A stretch of DNA of 6,103 nucleotides from Bacillota bacterium. Lineage in GTDB: Bacteria > Bacillota > Clostridia > Oscillospirales > Ruminococcaceae. Under the pieces are notes generated by a model that did not search any database, had not been told where the DNA came from, and worked only from the letters and a program-made list of their open reading frames with translations. Of the stretch, positions 5,935-6,103 are shown in pieces (the first letter of the stretch is position 1; the number at the start of each line of letters is the position of its first letter). The stretch lies in the NCBI GenBank assembly GCA_023429685.1, contig JAEZDF010000027.1:1-6103 (forward strand), given 5' to 3'. The position numbers and the translations under genes are program-made.

Positions 5935-5953
5935 AGAAGTGATAATTTGGCAA
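5925..5953 (-). promoter_or_regulatory. Sigma-A-type promoter of pilD
   Basis: On the - strand, TTGCCA (complement of 5948-5953) and TAGAAT (complement of 5925-5930) are separated by 17 bp. Each matches five of six consensus bases. Transcription would start near 5918 and run leftward through a leader of about 84 nt into pilD. The -10 box overlaps the + strand TATAAT by two bases. Confidence 0.6.
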
Positions 5954-6008
5954 ATTAAATTTTGGCATGCGTTATAAAATTCGAGGAAAAAAGGGCGGGG
6001 TTAATACG

Positions 6009-6103
6009 ATGCAGCAGGCGGGACAGCGAAAGAATCTACCCATTGGGCAGGTGCTGCTTGAGGGTGGCTACATTACAAACGAGCAGCTCACAAGCGCACT
6101 TGC
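6009..6103 (+). CDS. pilB: PilB/GspE-like pilus assembly ATPase, 5' end only
   Basis: Only the first 31 codons are present and the gene runs off the window. After MQQAGQRKN the residues LPIGQVLLEGGYITNEQLTS fit the start of the GspE/PilB N-terminal (MshEN-type) domain, whose usual form is 'lGelLvekGlIteeqLeeAL'. In PilB this domain precedes the hexameric ATPase that drives pilus extension, and in some family members it binds cyclic-di-GMP. The start at 6009 has a G-rich site (AGGGCGGGG, 5992-6000) 8 nt upstream and the best promoter in the window behind it. Because the ATPase domain is outside the window, another MshEN-domain protein cannot be excluded, but the T4P setting and the divergent pilD favour PilB. 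Confidence 0.7.
   Translation, partial: MQQAGQRKNLPIGQVLLEGGYITNEQLTSAL

Noticed and set aside
5946..5972. Sigma-54 promoter suggested by two TTTGGCA sequences
   Set aside because: Neither GG is followed at the required distance by the GC of a -12 element (TTGC).
5941..6008. Cyclic-di-GMP riboswitch upstream of the pilB-like gene, as known for some clostridial pilus genes
   Set aside because: The predicted leader is only about 68 nt, is AT-rich, and shows no recognisable aptamer motif or terminator hairpin.

Overview
The window is a type IV pilus (T4P) locus. The likely host is a member of the Clostridia with moderate-to-high GC, plausibly in the Oscillospirales. This is inferred from the clostridial style of the T4P genes, the sporulation/SigB-like sigma factor, the purine-rich ribosome-binding sites and the GC-rich codon use outside one gene. 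No species can be named from the sequence alone.

Positions 1-4981 (+ strand) read as one compact operon with gaps of 25-55 nt and no internal terminator. Its order is the 3' end of pilM, a pilN-like gene, a pilO-like gene, a large PilX-type pilin/adhesin, two class III prepilins with the canonical Glu at mature position 5, and a SigB/SigF/SigG-like sigma-70 family factor. PilM, PilN and PilO form the inner-membrane alignment subcomplex. The PilX-type protein and the two prepilins are its likely pilin cargo. The sigma factor closes the operon. A strong hairpin at 5029-5052 separates it from the convergent gene.

Positions 5070-5834 (- strand) encode the prepilin peptidase PilD, which would process the prepilins. 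A 174-nt intergenic region follows. It carries two nearly superimposed, oppositely directed sigma-A-type promoters, one for pilD and one for a + strand gene starting at 6009. The visible N-terminus of that gene looks like the N-terminal domain of the PilB/GspE assembly ATPase. The window therefore holds most of a T4P machine in two or three transcription units.

The most unusual parts are three. First, the central adhesin-like pilin (1719-3194) has an N-terminal pilin segment in host-like GC-rich codons but an exposed domain that falls to roughly 20-30% GC, which suggests a swapped-in module. Second, the pilD/pilB promoters are mutually overlapping and share a palindromic -10 region. Third, a sigma factor gene sits within the pilus operon.
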